Shown here: in pieces, positions 1-8,679 of the stretch
How the letters are laid out: each line of letters begins with the position of its first letter
Numbering within the stretch: the first letter of the stretch is position 1
Source of the DNA: CAZJDM01 sp964544765
GTDB lineage: Bacteria; Bdellovibrionota_B; Oligoflexia; CAYFLR01
Length of the DNA: 20,523 nt
Direction: 5' to 3'
Assembly (NCBI GenBank): GCA_964544765.1
Contig: CAZJDM010000079.1
Span: forward strand, 1 to 20,523
Made by a program: the position numbers and the translations under genes
Notes under the pieces: generated by a model
Databases searched by the model: none
Seen by the model: the letters and a program-made list of their open reading frames with translations, nothing else
Told to the model about the DNA's origin: nothing

Positions 1-1
1 G

Positions 2-376
2 ATTAAATTAGTTCAAATAAATGGAGTCAAGGTGGGGTTCAGGCCTAACTTACAGCATTTTAAGCTTGAAATTTGGGATAAACCAGCTTCACCATGTTTA
101 AGTTCTCGAGTTCCTTATGGTCAGTTTATTACTGCAAGTAAAATGAAACAAATAGAATCCGCAGAATCTTACATTGAATCATTGGGCTTTAAAATTGTTC
201 GTGTGCGTCACCTAAATGATATTGCTAGTATAGAAGTTAATAAAGATGATATAAAACGCTTGATTAGTTTAAAAACCCAACTTGATCATGATTTTAAAGA
301 ATTTGGTTTCTCAGGAATAGAGATTGATCTAGAAGGTTATAAATCAGGGAAATTAAATCGGAGTTTACATGAATGA
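2..376 (+). CDS. larE: LarE, sulfur transferase for nickel-pincer cofactor (3' part)
   Basis: This is the C-terminal part of LarE, the ATP-dependent sulfur-insertase that converts the dicarboxylated nicotinate intermediate into the dithio form of the nickel-pincer nucleotide used by lactate racemase. The frame is open from base 2, so the gene is cut by the window edge; the first possible internal start is a GTG at 32, but the protein certainly begins upstream. The signature DKPASPCLSSR contains the cysteine that, in lactobacillar LarE, is the sacrificial sulfur donor. The downstream pattern with RVR and an acidic IEV stretch fits the family C-terminal domain. The stop overlaps the larB start by 8 bp, giving translational coupling. 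The N-terminal ATP-binding PP-loop domain is outside the window. Confidence 0.9.
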   Translation: MKLVQINGVKVGFRPNLQHFKLEIWDKPASPCLSSRVPYGQFITASKMKQIESAESYIESLGFKIVRVRHLNDIASIEVNKDDIKRLISLKTQLDHDFKEFGFSGIEIDLEGYKSGKLNRSLHE

Positions 377-1037
377 TATTCATATAGATTTTGATCGTAC
401 AGCACGTCAAGGCTTTCCAGAGATTATTTATGGTGAATACAAGACCATCGATCAATTGGTCAATATAGTTGGACAATATAATGAAAAACGATGTGCATGT
501 TTGATCACTAGACTACAAAAAGACAAAGGAGAAGAACTCTGCAAGAATTTCTCGGAAGGTAAATATAATTCCAATGCTCGAAGTTTTGTGATGCAATTTA
601 CTATTCCCAAAACTATATCAGGTTTAGTAGGAATACTTTCAGCCGGAACCTCTGATACTATGATAGCTTGTGAAGTGCAAGAAACACTGGGCTTTCTGGG
701 GCTTGATTATATAACTTTTTTAGATAAAGGTGTTGCTGGTATCCATAGGTTGCAGGAAGCATGGCCCGAACTTTCAACTGCAGATGTGATAATTTGTATT
801 GCTGGATTTGAAGGCGCATTAGCTTCAGTTGTGGGAGGAATAGCTCCTCAACCGGTTATTGCTGTTCCCACTAGTATAGGTTATGGTGTGGCCAAAAATG
901 GCAGGGCGGCTTTAGATGCTATGTTAGCTAGCTGTGCTCTTGGTATAACTGTAGTAAATATCGACAATGGATGCGGTGCTGCATTGGCAGCGTATCGGAT
1001 TTTAGGTAGAAATAGGAAGTATGATGGCTTTACTTAG
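369..1037 (+). CDS. larB: LarB, nicotinate adenine dinucleotide carboxylase/hydrolase
   Basis: LarB carboxylates the pyridinium ring of nicotinic acid adenine dinucleotide at C5 and cleaves the phosphoanhydride, the first step of nickel-pincer cofactor synthesis. The 222-residue product starts directly at the conserved block RQGFPEIIYGEYKT (residues 13-26). It then shows the PurE-like Rossmann core: AGTSD, a GVAGIHRL segment, VIICIAGFEGAL, and VPTSIGYG. The C-terminal LASCALGI holds the conserved cysteine (about residue 189) that traps the pyridine ring in characterised LarB. The usual N-terminal helix of about 25-30 residues is missing, so the protein is slightly short for the family. ATG at 369 overlaps the larE stop, and the 3' end overlaps the next gene by 17 bp. 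No larC is present in the window. Confidence 0.93.
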   Translation: MNDIHIDFDRTARQGFPEIIYGEYKTIDQLVNIVGQYNEKRCACLITRLQKDKGEELCKNFSEGKYNSNARSFVMQFTIPKTISGLVGILSAGTSDTMIACEVQETLGFLGLDYITFLDKGVAGIHRLQEAWPELSTADVIICIAGFEGALASVVGGIAPQPVIAVPTSIGYGVAKNGRAALDAMLASCALGITVVNIDNGCGAALAAYRILGRNRKYDGFT

Positions 1038-1764
1038 CTCATATAGTTCTCAGGATATCGTTGGTTTAAATAATAAAATCACTGATCGAATACAAGGGAG
1101 TTCTACTTTAGAAGAGGCTGCCCAGAATTATATGTCGGTCTTGTATGAAAACTTAGATGAATCAATCGTTTTATCGCGATTTTTCATGACCATTCCATTT
1201 AAGGAGCTTCCTGAGTTTAATAAGGAAATTGTGGTAAATTTAGCAGAATCGTCAAATATTACTGAATCAATCAAAGAACAAACTCTTATCCTATCCCTTT
1301 TAGGAACTAGAGGGGTTATGCCGGAATGGAACGATCGTTTCAAATCGCGAGGGCATATGGGTATTCCTTTGGCAACTAAGGATTTTGTGGATAAGATACC
1401 GATGATGTCGCAATTATTGAGGGAACTTAAAGCTAAAATAGATTGGTTGGATTATGATACTTCAGTTGTGCAAAAAACTAGTGGTAGCATGGCGGGAGTA
1501 TTTTATGTTCCTGATGCACAAACAGCAGTTGATCACCTTAATCGTAAGATTATTCCAGCACAAGATTTTGTGCAAGAATATAATGTGAAATCTGTCTTTG
1601 GAATTGGAGGGGGGTATTTGGGAACCCCGTTATTCTTTTCAGTAATTATATTTTTACGAGAATACATTGATAAAAAAATAGCTGAGAGATTTTTGATACA
1701 AGCTAATAAGTTTAAATCTAATACGCTTAATTTGGTTGATGAGGGAAAGATCTTCAATTTATAA
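1021..1764 (+). CDS. Protein of unknown function preceding a histidine kinase; possible sensory domain
   Basis: This is a soluble protein of about 247 residues with no signal peptide; I cannot place it in a named family. The first half is helical and acidic. The second half contains RGVMPEWNDRFKSRGHMGIPL, split here as RGVMPEWNDR then FKSRGHMGIPL. It ends with a compact region in which SVFGIGGGYLGTPLFFSVII suggests a GAF- or PAS-like beta-sheet core. Two adjacent ATGs (1021 and 1024) follow AGGAAG at 1014-1019; 1024 has the slightly better spacing. The gene overlaps larB by 17 bp and is followed after 34 bp by a sensor kinase, so it may be an auxiliary sensor or partner of that kinase. That role is inferred from position and gross fold only. 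Confidence 0.6.
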   Translation: MMALLSSYSSQDIVGLNNKITDRIQGSSTLEEAAQNYMSVLYENLDESIVLSRFFMTIPFKELPEFNKEIVVNLAESSNITESIKEQTLILSLLGTRGVMPEWNDRFKSRGHMGIPLATKDFVDKIPMMSQLLRELKAKIDWLDYDTSVVQKTSGSMAGVFYVPDAQTAVDHLNRKIIPAQDFVQEYNVKSVFGIGGGYLGTPLFFSVIIFLREYIDKKIAERFLIQANKFKSNTLNLVDEGKIFNL

Positions 1765-1798
1765 CACACTTTTGGTTTAACGGTTTATTAAAGTAAAA

Positions 1799-3244
1799 AT
1801 GAAAAAAATAATTTTACAAATCATAAAGGTATTGTCAAAAATTTCCGGTTTGAACATTGATTCTGTAGAAACTAATACAAGTAATTTATCCTCTAAGGAA
1901 ATTGAAGAGGAGTATTTTTGGATATCTGAAGAATTGAAGGCTAAAAGTGAAGAACTTGAAGCTTATTCGGAACACCTTACAAAGAAAAATAAAGAATTAC
2001 AAAATGCACACACTGATTTAAAGAGATCTAATGAATTACATAAGATATTATATTCATTACTTCAATTATCTATTAAGAATTTATCTTTAAGTGAACTACT
2101 GGAGCAATCGTTTGAAGTAATAACCTCTTCTGATATTACCCCTTTTGAACAGTTCGGATGTATCTTTTTAGCCGACAAAGATTCTAAGTCACTGGTTTTA
2201 AAAACTTTCAAAAAGATTTCAGATCCTTTAAGAACTAAATGCGCCAAGATTAAATGGGGTCAATGTCTGTGTGGGCAAGCCGCAGAAAGCAAAAAGATAA
2301 TTTATGCCGGTTGCATTGATGATAGGCATACAATTACATTTGACGAGATTACTCCCCATGGACATTATTGTGTTCCTATCATCTCTAGTAATAAGGTTTT
2401 AGGGGTTCTTAATATTTACTTAAAAGAGGGTCATAAGAAAGATGAGAAAGAGGAATTATATTTACAAGCCATAGCTGATACATTGGCCGGAATTATAGAA
2501 CGTAAACAAGCCCTAAATGATAAAGATCAAATGCAATCTCAGTTGATTCAATCAGCTAAGCTGGCTTCTATTGGGACTCTTGCTTCTGGAGTAGCTCATG
2601 AATTAAATAATCCTTTGACGGCAGTTATGGGATATTCGCAATTATTGAAAATAGGTAAAGATGAGCCTGCTAAAATTGAGGAAAGAGCCGAAAAGATCAA
2701 TAGGGCATCGTGGCGCATGAAAAAGATTATTGATCACCTACGTACTTTTGCTAGAGAAAGTAAAAATGAGGACTGGAAAAAATTTCCTATATCTAAGCCC
2801 ATTAATTATGCTTTGGAATTTTTAAGAACTCAGCTCGAATTTAGAGGAATATCTATAAAGATAATTTTTTCTGATTCTATGGACCAAATCTGGGGAGACA
2901 TGAACAAACTTGAAAGCGTTTTTCAGAATTTATTGGTTAATAGTCGAGATTCCTTTGAAGAACTTGGAGAGGGTAGAAAGAAACAAATAACTATTTCAAC
3001 TTCCTGTGAAGGGGAAACTCTAAAAGTTATTTACAGTGATAATGCTCTTGGTATACCCGAGGAAGCTAAAAGCAACATATTTGATCCCTTCTTTACTACC
3101 AAAGAAACAGGTAAGGGAACTGGGTTGGGATTGTCTATATCCAAAAATATTGTTGAGGAGCATAAAGGGTCAATTTTAGTTGAGAGTGATTATGGAAAGG
3201 GAACAAAATTTACCTTAACTTTTCCCGTTGATAAATTGCACTGA
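1799..3244 (+). CDS. Soluble GAF-domain sensor histidine kinase
   Basis: This 481-residue cytoplasmic sensor kinase has no transmembrane segment. Residues 30-85 are a charged coiled coil, and about 90-235 form a GAF domain. The GAF domain has WGQCLCGQAAE, a further Cys at 172 and the block HGHYCVPI, so it is unusually cysteine-rich and could sense a redox or iron-sulfur signal (inference). HisKA follows with the phospho-acceptor His267 in GVAHELNNPLTAV. The ATPase domain shows an N-box (QNLLVNSRDSFEE), a G1 box written DNALGIP (Ala in place of the usual Gly), an F-box (DPFFTTKETGKGTG) and a G2 box (GLGLSI). There is no receiver domain and no adjacent response regulator. It ends 45 bp before the convergent end of the rnf/kor gene run. 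Confidence 0.93.
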   Translation: MKKIILQIIKVLSKISGLNIDSVETNTSNLSSKEIEEEYFWISEELKAKSEELEAYSEHLTKKNKELQNAHTDLKRSNELHKILYSLLQLSIKNLSLSELLEQSFEVITSSDITPFEQFGCIFLADKDSKSLVLKTFKKISDPLRTKCAKIKWGQCLCGQAAESKKIIYAGCIDDRHTITFDEITPHGHYCVPIISSNKVLGVLNIYLKEGHKKDEKEELYLQAIADTLAGIIERKQALNDKDQMQSQLIQSAKLASIGTLASGVAHELNNPLTAVMGYSQLLKIGKDEPAKIEERAEKINRASWRMKKIIDHLRTFARESKNEDWKKFPISKPINYALEFLRTQLEFRGISIKIIFSDSMDQIWGDMNKLESVFQNLLVNSRDSFEELGEGRKKQITISTSCEGETLKVIYSDNALGIPEEAKSNIFDPFFTTKETGKGTGLGLSISKNIVEEHKGSILVESDYGKGTKFTLTFPVDKLH

Positions 3245-3289
3245 GTAATATTAATTTATTCTATTATCTTATCTGTAAGGAGTACTTTA

Positions 3290-5143
3290 TCACTGAAATT
3301 CTTCGGCTCGTTTAATCCATTTTTCCAAATTTTTCTCGTTAGGATCTTGTGGCTTTCCGGGGTGGATGATACTAGCTGAACACTTTACGGCAGCCCTTAC
3401 TATATCTCTAAAAGGACCTCCTTTGGGATCCTTCACGATCGCTTTTTTATCATCGTTATAAACAAAAATATTTTTATTAATTTTAGTACATTCATCACAA
3501 CTGGTACAAAGAGCTGTTTCAATCCAGACTTCATCACTGGTTTCTTGAGTCTGTATAACCTCTTCAATCTCTTCTTTGGGGCTGACTGGTGGTGGCTCAG
3601 GCTCTACTTCTGTTGAAATATCTGGGGGCCTCTTAGAAGGAAGTATTAAAGGAGCATCTGAAGATTCTAAACCGGTTAATTTGGCGGCCAAATGTTTCAT
3701 AGCTAATGTAATAGCCTTTTTTTCTCTTTCAATTAATTTAGATTCCATCCTGGATTTTAATGCATCTATGGTTTGTTTTTTATCTTGTTCTAGCTCTTCC
3801 TTAATTCTTCTTTGATTCTCAATTATGTAGGGATTATGTATTCCTGATAATTCTTGAAGAGATCTCCAGAGGTGCATTTTATCCATAGATTGAGTAATAA
3901 TAAATTTGGAGGGAATGTATCTGGTTAAATGACTCTGTTGATCAGAGGAGTAAACAAAAGGAATTTTTTTAGTTCGCTCTTTAGATGTTAAGCATAAATA
4001 TTCACTAATATTTATAAAATCTAATTTATCAGAACCTTCAGGAATAGGTATAAACTGGTCCTTAAAGGATTTTTCATTAAAAGCATAGTCAGCAAAAGTC
4101 ATGGGGATTTCCATTTTACTATGACCCTCGGATTTAGATTGGTAGGTAAGGGTTTCAGCAGACCATCTTTCAGTATGATTTGGGTTGATTGTGAGATCCA
4201 AACAGGCCACAAAATTAGTGCTTATGTCGGGATCGAAATTATAATGGGGGAAAGTTCTTGATTTTAAGGCTTTGTGAGCCAAGGAAAGATCAACTTCCTC
4301 TTCTTCGGCAGAATGAAAGATTGAAAATAATGTCGGCCTGGGAGAAGATAACCCATTTTTTATCCCGTCGAAAAGGTGATCGTTTAATGCATAGGAACTC
4401 TGGAGAACATATACATTACGTAAAGCAACAGCTAAGAATCCTATATCAGGATAGGATTTTAATGCGGTTTCTCTGCCGGTTTCGCCATGATGAGAGCTGA
4501 AGCCGGGCTGAAGAACGCAACACTTTATGGGTTTACCGCTGGCTAATAAACCAATTAATTGTCCGATAAATTGATTTTCCAAATCTTTGATTCCCACCAT
4601 TACTATAAAGGGTGGGCATAAACTCATCTCAGGGTTATGTAAATTTTTCCAGTTGAAATCCTGATAAAATTTGTCATGAAGTTGGGGTTCATATTTGGCC
4701 TTCATTTCCAATTCGGCTCTTCGAAGTAAACTAAAAGCATTACTCAAAGAAGTCATATTGTCTTCGAATTGTTTCAAAATAGAAACGATTTCATCTTGGA
4801 CAGAAAGAAAAGTACATTGAGGTGGATTCTCTAAAAACTCTTTTTGTAGATCCTTTAATTGTTTATGAATCTTTTGGATTCTATCTATACGGATCGAGTC
4901 TTGAGTTTTTTGTTGATGGCTGGAGGAAAAAATTTGGGCCAATTTATTGGAATCGATGCCGCTAGAACCAAATTCTCCTAGAGCTTTTCCAATTCTTTTT
5001 TTATCCGAGCGTTCATATTTATAATGAGCGTCAACTGCAAGCATATCATCCATGGCTTGTACTGATTGGCTTATTTTGTTTTGTAGAATGGTGAGTTTTT
5101 CATCCCAAAAGCTAGTAATTGCACTCTTTAATTGAATTTCCAT
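3290..5143 (-). CDS. Shortened PFOR-like paralogue with degenerate TPP domain and C-terminal ferredoxin
   Basis: This 617-residue protein matches the C-terminal part of the giant protein at 12416-17446. Residues 1-130 are helical and coiled-coil-like, replacing the region that carries the CxGCG and GCxGC motifs in the giant. Residues 135-340 follow the TPP-binding domain of pyruvate:ferredoxin oxidoreductase: FYQDFNWKNL, LCPPFIVMVG, and GLSSPRPTLFSIF. The TPP-contacting GGDG is replaced by MVGIKD (182-187), the loop before the usual Asn reads QPGFSSHHGETG, and the cluster cysteine position reads FHSAEE. Residues 440-490 are a charged helix and 500-525 a Pro/Glu-rich linker. Residues 540-617 are a single-cluster ferredoxin with C546, C549, C552 and C588. 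ATG at 5143 lies 15 bp after the korB stop. It is unlikely to be an enzyme; I infer an electron-transfer or partner subunit. Confidence 0.82.
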   Translation of the reverse strand: MEIQLKSAITSFWDEKLTILQNKISQSVQAMDDMLAVDAHYKYERSDKKRIGKALGEFGSSGIDSNKLAQIFSSSHQQKTQDSIRIDRIQKIHKQLKDLQKEFLENPPQCTFLSVQDEIVSILKQFEDNMTSLSNAFSLLRRAELEMKAKYEPQLHDKFYQDFNWKNLHNPEMSLCPPFIVMVGIKDLENQFIGQLIGLLASGKPIKCCVLQPGFSSHHGETGRETALKSYPDIGFLAVALRNVYVLQSSYALNDHLFDGIKNGLSSPRPTLFSIFHSAEEEEVDLSLAHKALKSRTFPHYNFDPDISTNFVACLDLTINPNHTERWSAETLTYQSKSEGHSKMEIPMTFADYAFNEKSFKDQFIPIPEGSDKLDFINISEYLCLTSKERTKKIPFVYSSDQQSHLTRYIPSKFIITQSMDKMHLWRSLQELSGIHNPYIIENQRRIKEELEQDKKQTIDALKSRMESKLIEREKKAITLAMKHLAAKLTGLESSDAPLILPSKRPPDISTEVEPEPPPVSPKEEIEEVIQTQETSDEVWIETALCTSCDECTKINKNIFVYNDDKKAIVKDPKGGPFRDIVRAAVKCSASIIHPGKPQDPNEKNLEKWIKRAEEFQ

Positions 5144-5158
5144 AATTTGTACCTATCT

Positions 5159-6121
5159 TTATTGGATCGCAAACTTATCTAATAGTTTTCCCAACCTTTT
5201 TAAATATTCATCTCTATCTATTTTGGGAGCCCTACTATGTCGGATTTCTTCATAAGTAGGAACTTCCGGATTGTGATATATTAAACCCAGTGGAGCTGGC
5301 GATTCAATAACGCTAACTTCTTGTGCTTGGTGAATGTCTGTGTGGTCATGCTTAATAGAAGGTCCATATTTTGAAATAGCTTTAGTAACAGGAATTCCGC
5401 TATTTACATTTTCTAGAAATCTGACCGGAAAACCTTTTCCAGCCTTACCATAAACATTTGGAGTAAAAACCGGACAATACTGCAAAATCCTAACAAAAGA
5501 AAGTCCATTGTGATTCCATGCTTTTATTAAGGTGTCATTCATATGTGTTGGCAGCCAAGTGGCTGTTTGGGCCAGAAAGGAAATATTAGTTATACCCATC
5601 ATCAGACTTAGTGGGTTAAGTTGTTTTAAATAAGCTCCTCTGGGAGTAGTATTGGTTTTGGCGCCTTCTCGGGTAGTAGGTGATACTTGATTTTTAGTAA
5701 GAGCATAAATTTCGTTATCAAACATTAAGACTGTAATATTTGCATTGTAACGAATGGTGTGTAACCAGTGAGCGGAACCGATGCTACAACAGTCACCATC
5801 TCCCATGACCGTTAATACCTTGAGATCTGGTCTGGCAAGAGAGATACCGGTGGATATTGGTAGGGCGCGCCCATGAATACCGTGAAAGCCATAAGTGTTT
5901 AAATAATGAGGAAAACGGCTGGAGCAACCTATTCCAGAAACGCAGACTACCGATTCTGGATCTATTTGATTATCTCTAAGAATTCTTTGCAATGCGGTTA
6001 AAATGGCATAGTCTCCGCAACCACTGCACCATCTGGCAATGCCAGATTCGTAATCGTCTAATTGATATGTATGAGCCACACTCTCTGTATCTAAACATTC
6101 TTCAATGAATTCAGAACTCAT
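5159..6121 (-). CDS. korB: 2-oxoacid:ferredoxin oxidoreductase, beta (TPP-binding) subunit
   Basis: This is the TPP- and [4Fe-4S]-binding beta subunit of a 2-oxoacid:ferredoxin oxidoreductase of the 2-oxoglutarate (Kor) type, acting in the cytoplasm with the KorA-gamma fusion encoded just upstream. It has 320 residues, normal for the family. WCSGCGD (C32, C35) and GIGCSSR (C66) supply cluster ligands, HGRALP (83-88) is typical of KorB, and GDGD (107-110) followed by DNEIYALTKNQ is an intact TPP/Mg motif; YCPVF follows later. These motifs contrast with the degenerate ones in the two PFOR-like proteins of the same operon. The ATG at 6121 is preceded by a strong AAGGAGG that overlaps the korA stop. 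The actual 2-oxoacid used cannot be read from the sequence. Confidence 0.93.
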   Translation of the reverse strand: MSSEFIEECLDTESVAHTYQLDDYESGIARWCSGCGDYAILTALQRILRDNQIDPESVVCVSGIGCSSRFPHYLNTYGFHGIHGRALPISTGISLARPDLKVLTVMGDGDCCSIGSAHWLHTIRYNANITVLMFDNEIYALTKNQVSPTTREGAKTNTTPRGAYLKQLNPLSLMMGITNISFLAQTATWLPTHMNDTLIKAWNHNGLSFVRILQYCPVFTPNVYGKAGKGFPVRFLENVNSGIPVTKAISKYGPSIKHDHTDIHQAQEVSVIESPAPLGLIYHNPEVPTYEEIRHSRAPKIDRDEYLKRLGKLLDKFAIQ

Positions 6122-6125
6122 AACT

Positions 6126-6134
6126 TCCTCCTTA
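6126..6134 (-). promoter_or_regulatory. Strong Shine-Dalgarno of korB overlapping the korA stop
   Basis: Read on the minus strand, TAAGGAGG begins with the korA stop codon TAA and ends 4-5 bases before the korB ATG. It is the most complete ribosome site in the gene run, so korB probably has strong initiation of its own as well as coupling to korA. Confidence 0.7.
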
Positions 6135-8051
6135 ATGAACGTTCCTAGTATCTGTATTTTCTATGTCAATTAGCTGTTTATCAGGATTACTATCATGTAA
6201 TACACCCAGTTCTTTTTTAAGTACCCGATAAATTTCTCTTGGCATAAAAGGTCGGCCCAATACTCTTGAATAACAATCTACATCATGTAAAGTATGAGAT
6301 CGGAGCCAAATAGCTAGTTGACTATATCTTCGGTTTTCAGCATTAATTAAGTCATCTGACCAATCGTCGCTATAATTCAATTCAACCGTCATTACTTTTT
6401 TAAAGCGTGAAAAAATTTCTTTTAAACCAGGTGGTAGAGGATTTAAAAATTGTATATTTAAGGCCGAAACAGAGAATCCTTCTTTTCGAGTCATTTTAAC
6501 AGCTTCTTCTATGACTCCTCGAGTGCTGCCCCAGCCAACAATTAATAGATCTCCTGATGCGTTACCAAAGACCGTTGGTTTTTTAAGTGTCTGTTGAAAA
6601 GTGGCAAGTTTACGACTTCTCATCTGATGCCCTTTTTGGTTAGATTTTGAATCATAAACTACTTTTCCATCTGTGGAATGGTTCAGTGAGGTTGTAACGC
6701 ATGTACCTCCAGGCTGTCCGGGGATTAACCTTCTGGATAAACCGGTCTTTTCGTCCCATTCGAAAGGTTGGGTTCCTCTGGGTACAGGGCTGGTATTCAT
6801 TGGTGGAGGTAAGGACGAATTAGAGACCTCAGGACGATTGAATAATTGTACTCCGGTTGCCAGATTAGCATCAGATAGGACGATTACCAAGGTTCTGAAT
6901 TCTTCAGCTATTTTCCGTGCGGTAATCATAACATGGTAACATTCTTCAATTGTACTGGGAGCAATTACTATCTTAGGGGCATCTCCAGGTGCTCCAAATA
7001 ATGCATGTAAAAGGTCCGCTTGTTCAATTTTGGTAGGTAGACCAGTGCTGGGACCTCCTCGTTGGACATCAACAATAACCATAGGGATTTCGGTCATGAC
7101 AGCAAGTCCTTGAAACTCAGTTTTAAGTGCCATGCCTGGGCCAGAGGTTATAGTTAATGCCGGTTTGCCAGCATATGAAGCCCCAATAGCAACGCCTATA
7201 GCGGCAATTTCGTCTTCCGCTTGATGTACTATTCCTCCAAAATCTTCAAAAACAGCTGATAAAGCGTGAGATGCCGAAGTAGCGGGAGTAATTGGATACA
7301 TGGAGCAAATCTCAAAACCAGCCGCAATAGAGCCAAAAGCAATAGCTTCGTTACCATTCATTGAAACTTTAGGAGTATCATCTTTTACAGAAGTTATTTC
7401 ATACTGAAAATCTAAATGTTGATCAGCATATCGATACCCACTTTCTAATAGATGAATATTGTCATCTATGATTTGTGTGCTCTTTTTAGCAAAGATGTTG
7501 CGGATTACTTTTTTAGCTGGTCCTAAATCAAGATTATATAAGTTAGTCAAAAAACCCAGAGCAAACATATTTTTACCTTTAAATGGATTTTCAACTATCT
7601 TACATGTTTCTTGCTCAAGAGGTATTTCTATTACGGTAGCGCCTTTTTTCTTAACTGATTCAAGTACTTTTTTATATGATTCTCTATGTTCGGGAACTTC
7701 GTGATTGGCCCAGATATTATCAATAAAAATAGTAGCGTCATCTTTCAGGCTTCCGGCTTCTATTCTAGATAATAGAGACATTTCATTAAACGCGAAGACT
7801 ACATCACATAAATCTCCCGCATTAGTTACAATAGTATCTTCAGAAATCCTAATTCTGATGCCACTAGCACTACCTGTAGTATGAGGGGGCGGTTGTATTT
7901 CTGCAGGAATAATTTCTACTGTCCAAAGTCCCATGCCCTCGAGAGAGCAAAGTCTGGCGAATGAAGTGCCTGCTTTTTGAGATCCTTCGCCCGCATCACA
8001 TACGATTTCAATAATGTGTTCTTTTTGTTTAATAGTTTTTTTCTTCGTCAT
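6132..8051 (-). CDS. korA: 2-oxoacid:ferredoxin oxidoreductase, gamma-alpha fusion subunit
   Basis: This 639-residue protein fuses the gamma domain (about residues 12-195) to the alpha domain (about 228-620), a common arrangement for KorA-type subunits. The gamma domain starts with IVCDAGEGSQKAG, a loosened form of the usual glycine-rich loop. The alpha domain has MNGNEAIAFG, the signature YPITPATS (252-259), QAEDEIAAIG with the catalytic glutamate region, TSGPGMALK, and RGGPSTGLPT (331-340), the loop typical of 2-oxoglutarate and related oxidoreductases. With KorB it should cleave a 2-oxoacid with CoA and pass two electrons to ferredoxin. It follows rnfA by 32 bp, and AAAAGGAC lies before the ATG at 8051. 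The location inside an rnf operon suggests that its reduced ferredoxin is meant for Rnf. Confidence 0.93.
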   Translation of the reverse strand: MTKKKTIKQKEHIIEIVCDAGEGSQKAGTSFARLCSLEGMGLWTVEIIPAEIQPPPHTTGSASGIRIRISEDTIVTNAGDLCDVVFAFNEMSLLSRIEAGSLKDDATIFIDNIWANHEVPEHRESYKKVLESVKKKGATVIEIPLEQETCKIVENPFKGKNMFALGFLTNLYNLDLGPAKKVIRNIFAKKSTQIIDDNIHLLESGYRYADQHLDFQYEITSVKDDTPKVSMNGNEAIAFGSIAAGFEICSMYPITPATSASHALSAVFEDFGGIVHQAEDEIAAIGVAIGASYAGKPALTITSGPGMALKTEFQGLAVMTEIPMVIVDVQRGGPSTGLPTKIEQADLLHALFGAPGDAPKIVIAPSTIEECYHVMITARKIAEEFRTLVIVLSDANLATGVQLFNRPEVSNSSLPPPMNTSPVPRGTQPFEWDEKTGLSRRLIPGQPGGTCVTTSLNHSTDGKVVYDSKSNQKGHQMRSRKLATFQQTLKKPTVFGNASGDLLIVGWGSTRGVIEEAVKMTRKEGFSVSALNIQFLNPLPPGLKEIFSRFKKVMTVELNYSDDWSDDLINAENRRYSQLAIWLRSHTLHDVDCYSRVLGRPFMPREIYRVLKKELGVLHDSNPDKQLIDIENTDTRNVH

Positions 8052-8083
8052 GACTGTGTCCTTTTAAAATCCTTTTAAAAAGT

Positions 8084-8665
8084 TTATCCTCCCAAACCAG
8101 CAAAACCCATGAAAGCCATGGATAAAATGCCGGCAATGATCAAAGTTAATGCTGTTCCTTGAATTACATTAGGAACATCTGCTAAATCTAGCTCTTCTCT
8201 AATTCCAGCCATTATAGTCAGAGCTAAAGTAAATCCTATACCTGCTCCTAAGGAAAAAAACAAGGATTGAACCATATTATATTGACGATTTGTCTGAAAA
8301 AGAGCTACCCCTAAAATGGCACAGTTAGTTGTAATAAGAGGTAAGAATATCCCTAAAGCCTTAAAAAGGGTAGGGCTTGCTTTTTTAATGAACATTTCAA
8401 CTAATTGCACCATTGAAGCGATTACTACAATATAAGAAATTAGTCTTAGAAACTGGATATCAAAATGTACTAAAAGTTTGTTAATTAAATAAGCACAAGA
8501 AGAACTTACTAACATTACAAAGGTAACGGCAGCTCCCATTCTGACAGCGTTACTTAATTTTCCAGACACTCCTAAAAAGGGGCAAATTCCTAGAAAATAA
8601 CTAAGAACAAAGTTGTTGATAATACATGCACTAATGAAAATGAAGCCTGGAGAATCCAAATTCAT
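8084..8665 (-). CDS. rnfA: Rnf complex membrane subunit RnfA
   Basis: RnfA is one of the two homologous six-helix inner-membrane subunits of the Rnf ferredoxin:NAD+ oxidoreductase. The 193-residue product has the family start with a short periplasmic or cytoplasmic lead and six hydrophobic segments. It has both conserved half-motif cysteines, GICPFLGVS (C28) and TTNCAILGV (C115), which with those of RnfE hold the intramembrane [2Fe-2S] cluster. The C-terminal GFAGLGG is also typical. ATG at 8665 lies 14 bp after the rnfE stop, with TAGGAT upstream. Confidence 0.96.
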   Translation of the reverse strand: MNLDSPGFIFISACIINNFVLSYFLGICPFLGVSGKLSNAVRMGAAVTFVMLVSSSCAYLINKLLVHFDIQFLRLISYIVVIASMVQLVEMFIKKASPTLFKALGIFLPLITTNCAILGVALFQTNRQYNMVQSLFFSLGAGIGFTLALTIMAGIREELDLADVPNVIQGTALTLIIAGILSMAFMGFAGLGG

Positions 8666-8679
8666 AATTAATCCTAACC

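Noticed and set aside
3245..3289. Bidirectional terminator between the kinase and the operon end.
   Set aside because: The 45-bp gap contains no stem longer than a few bases.
7459..7704. Open frames on the opposite strand of the kor and rnf genes, such as this one.
   Set aside because: They lie entirely inside well-supported genes, lack ribosome sites and show no family motifs.
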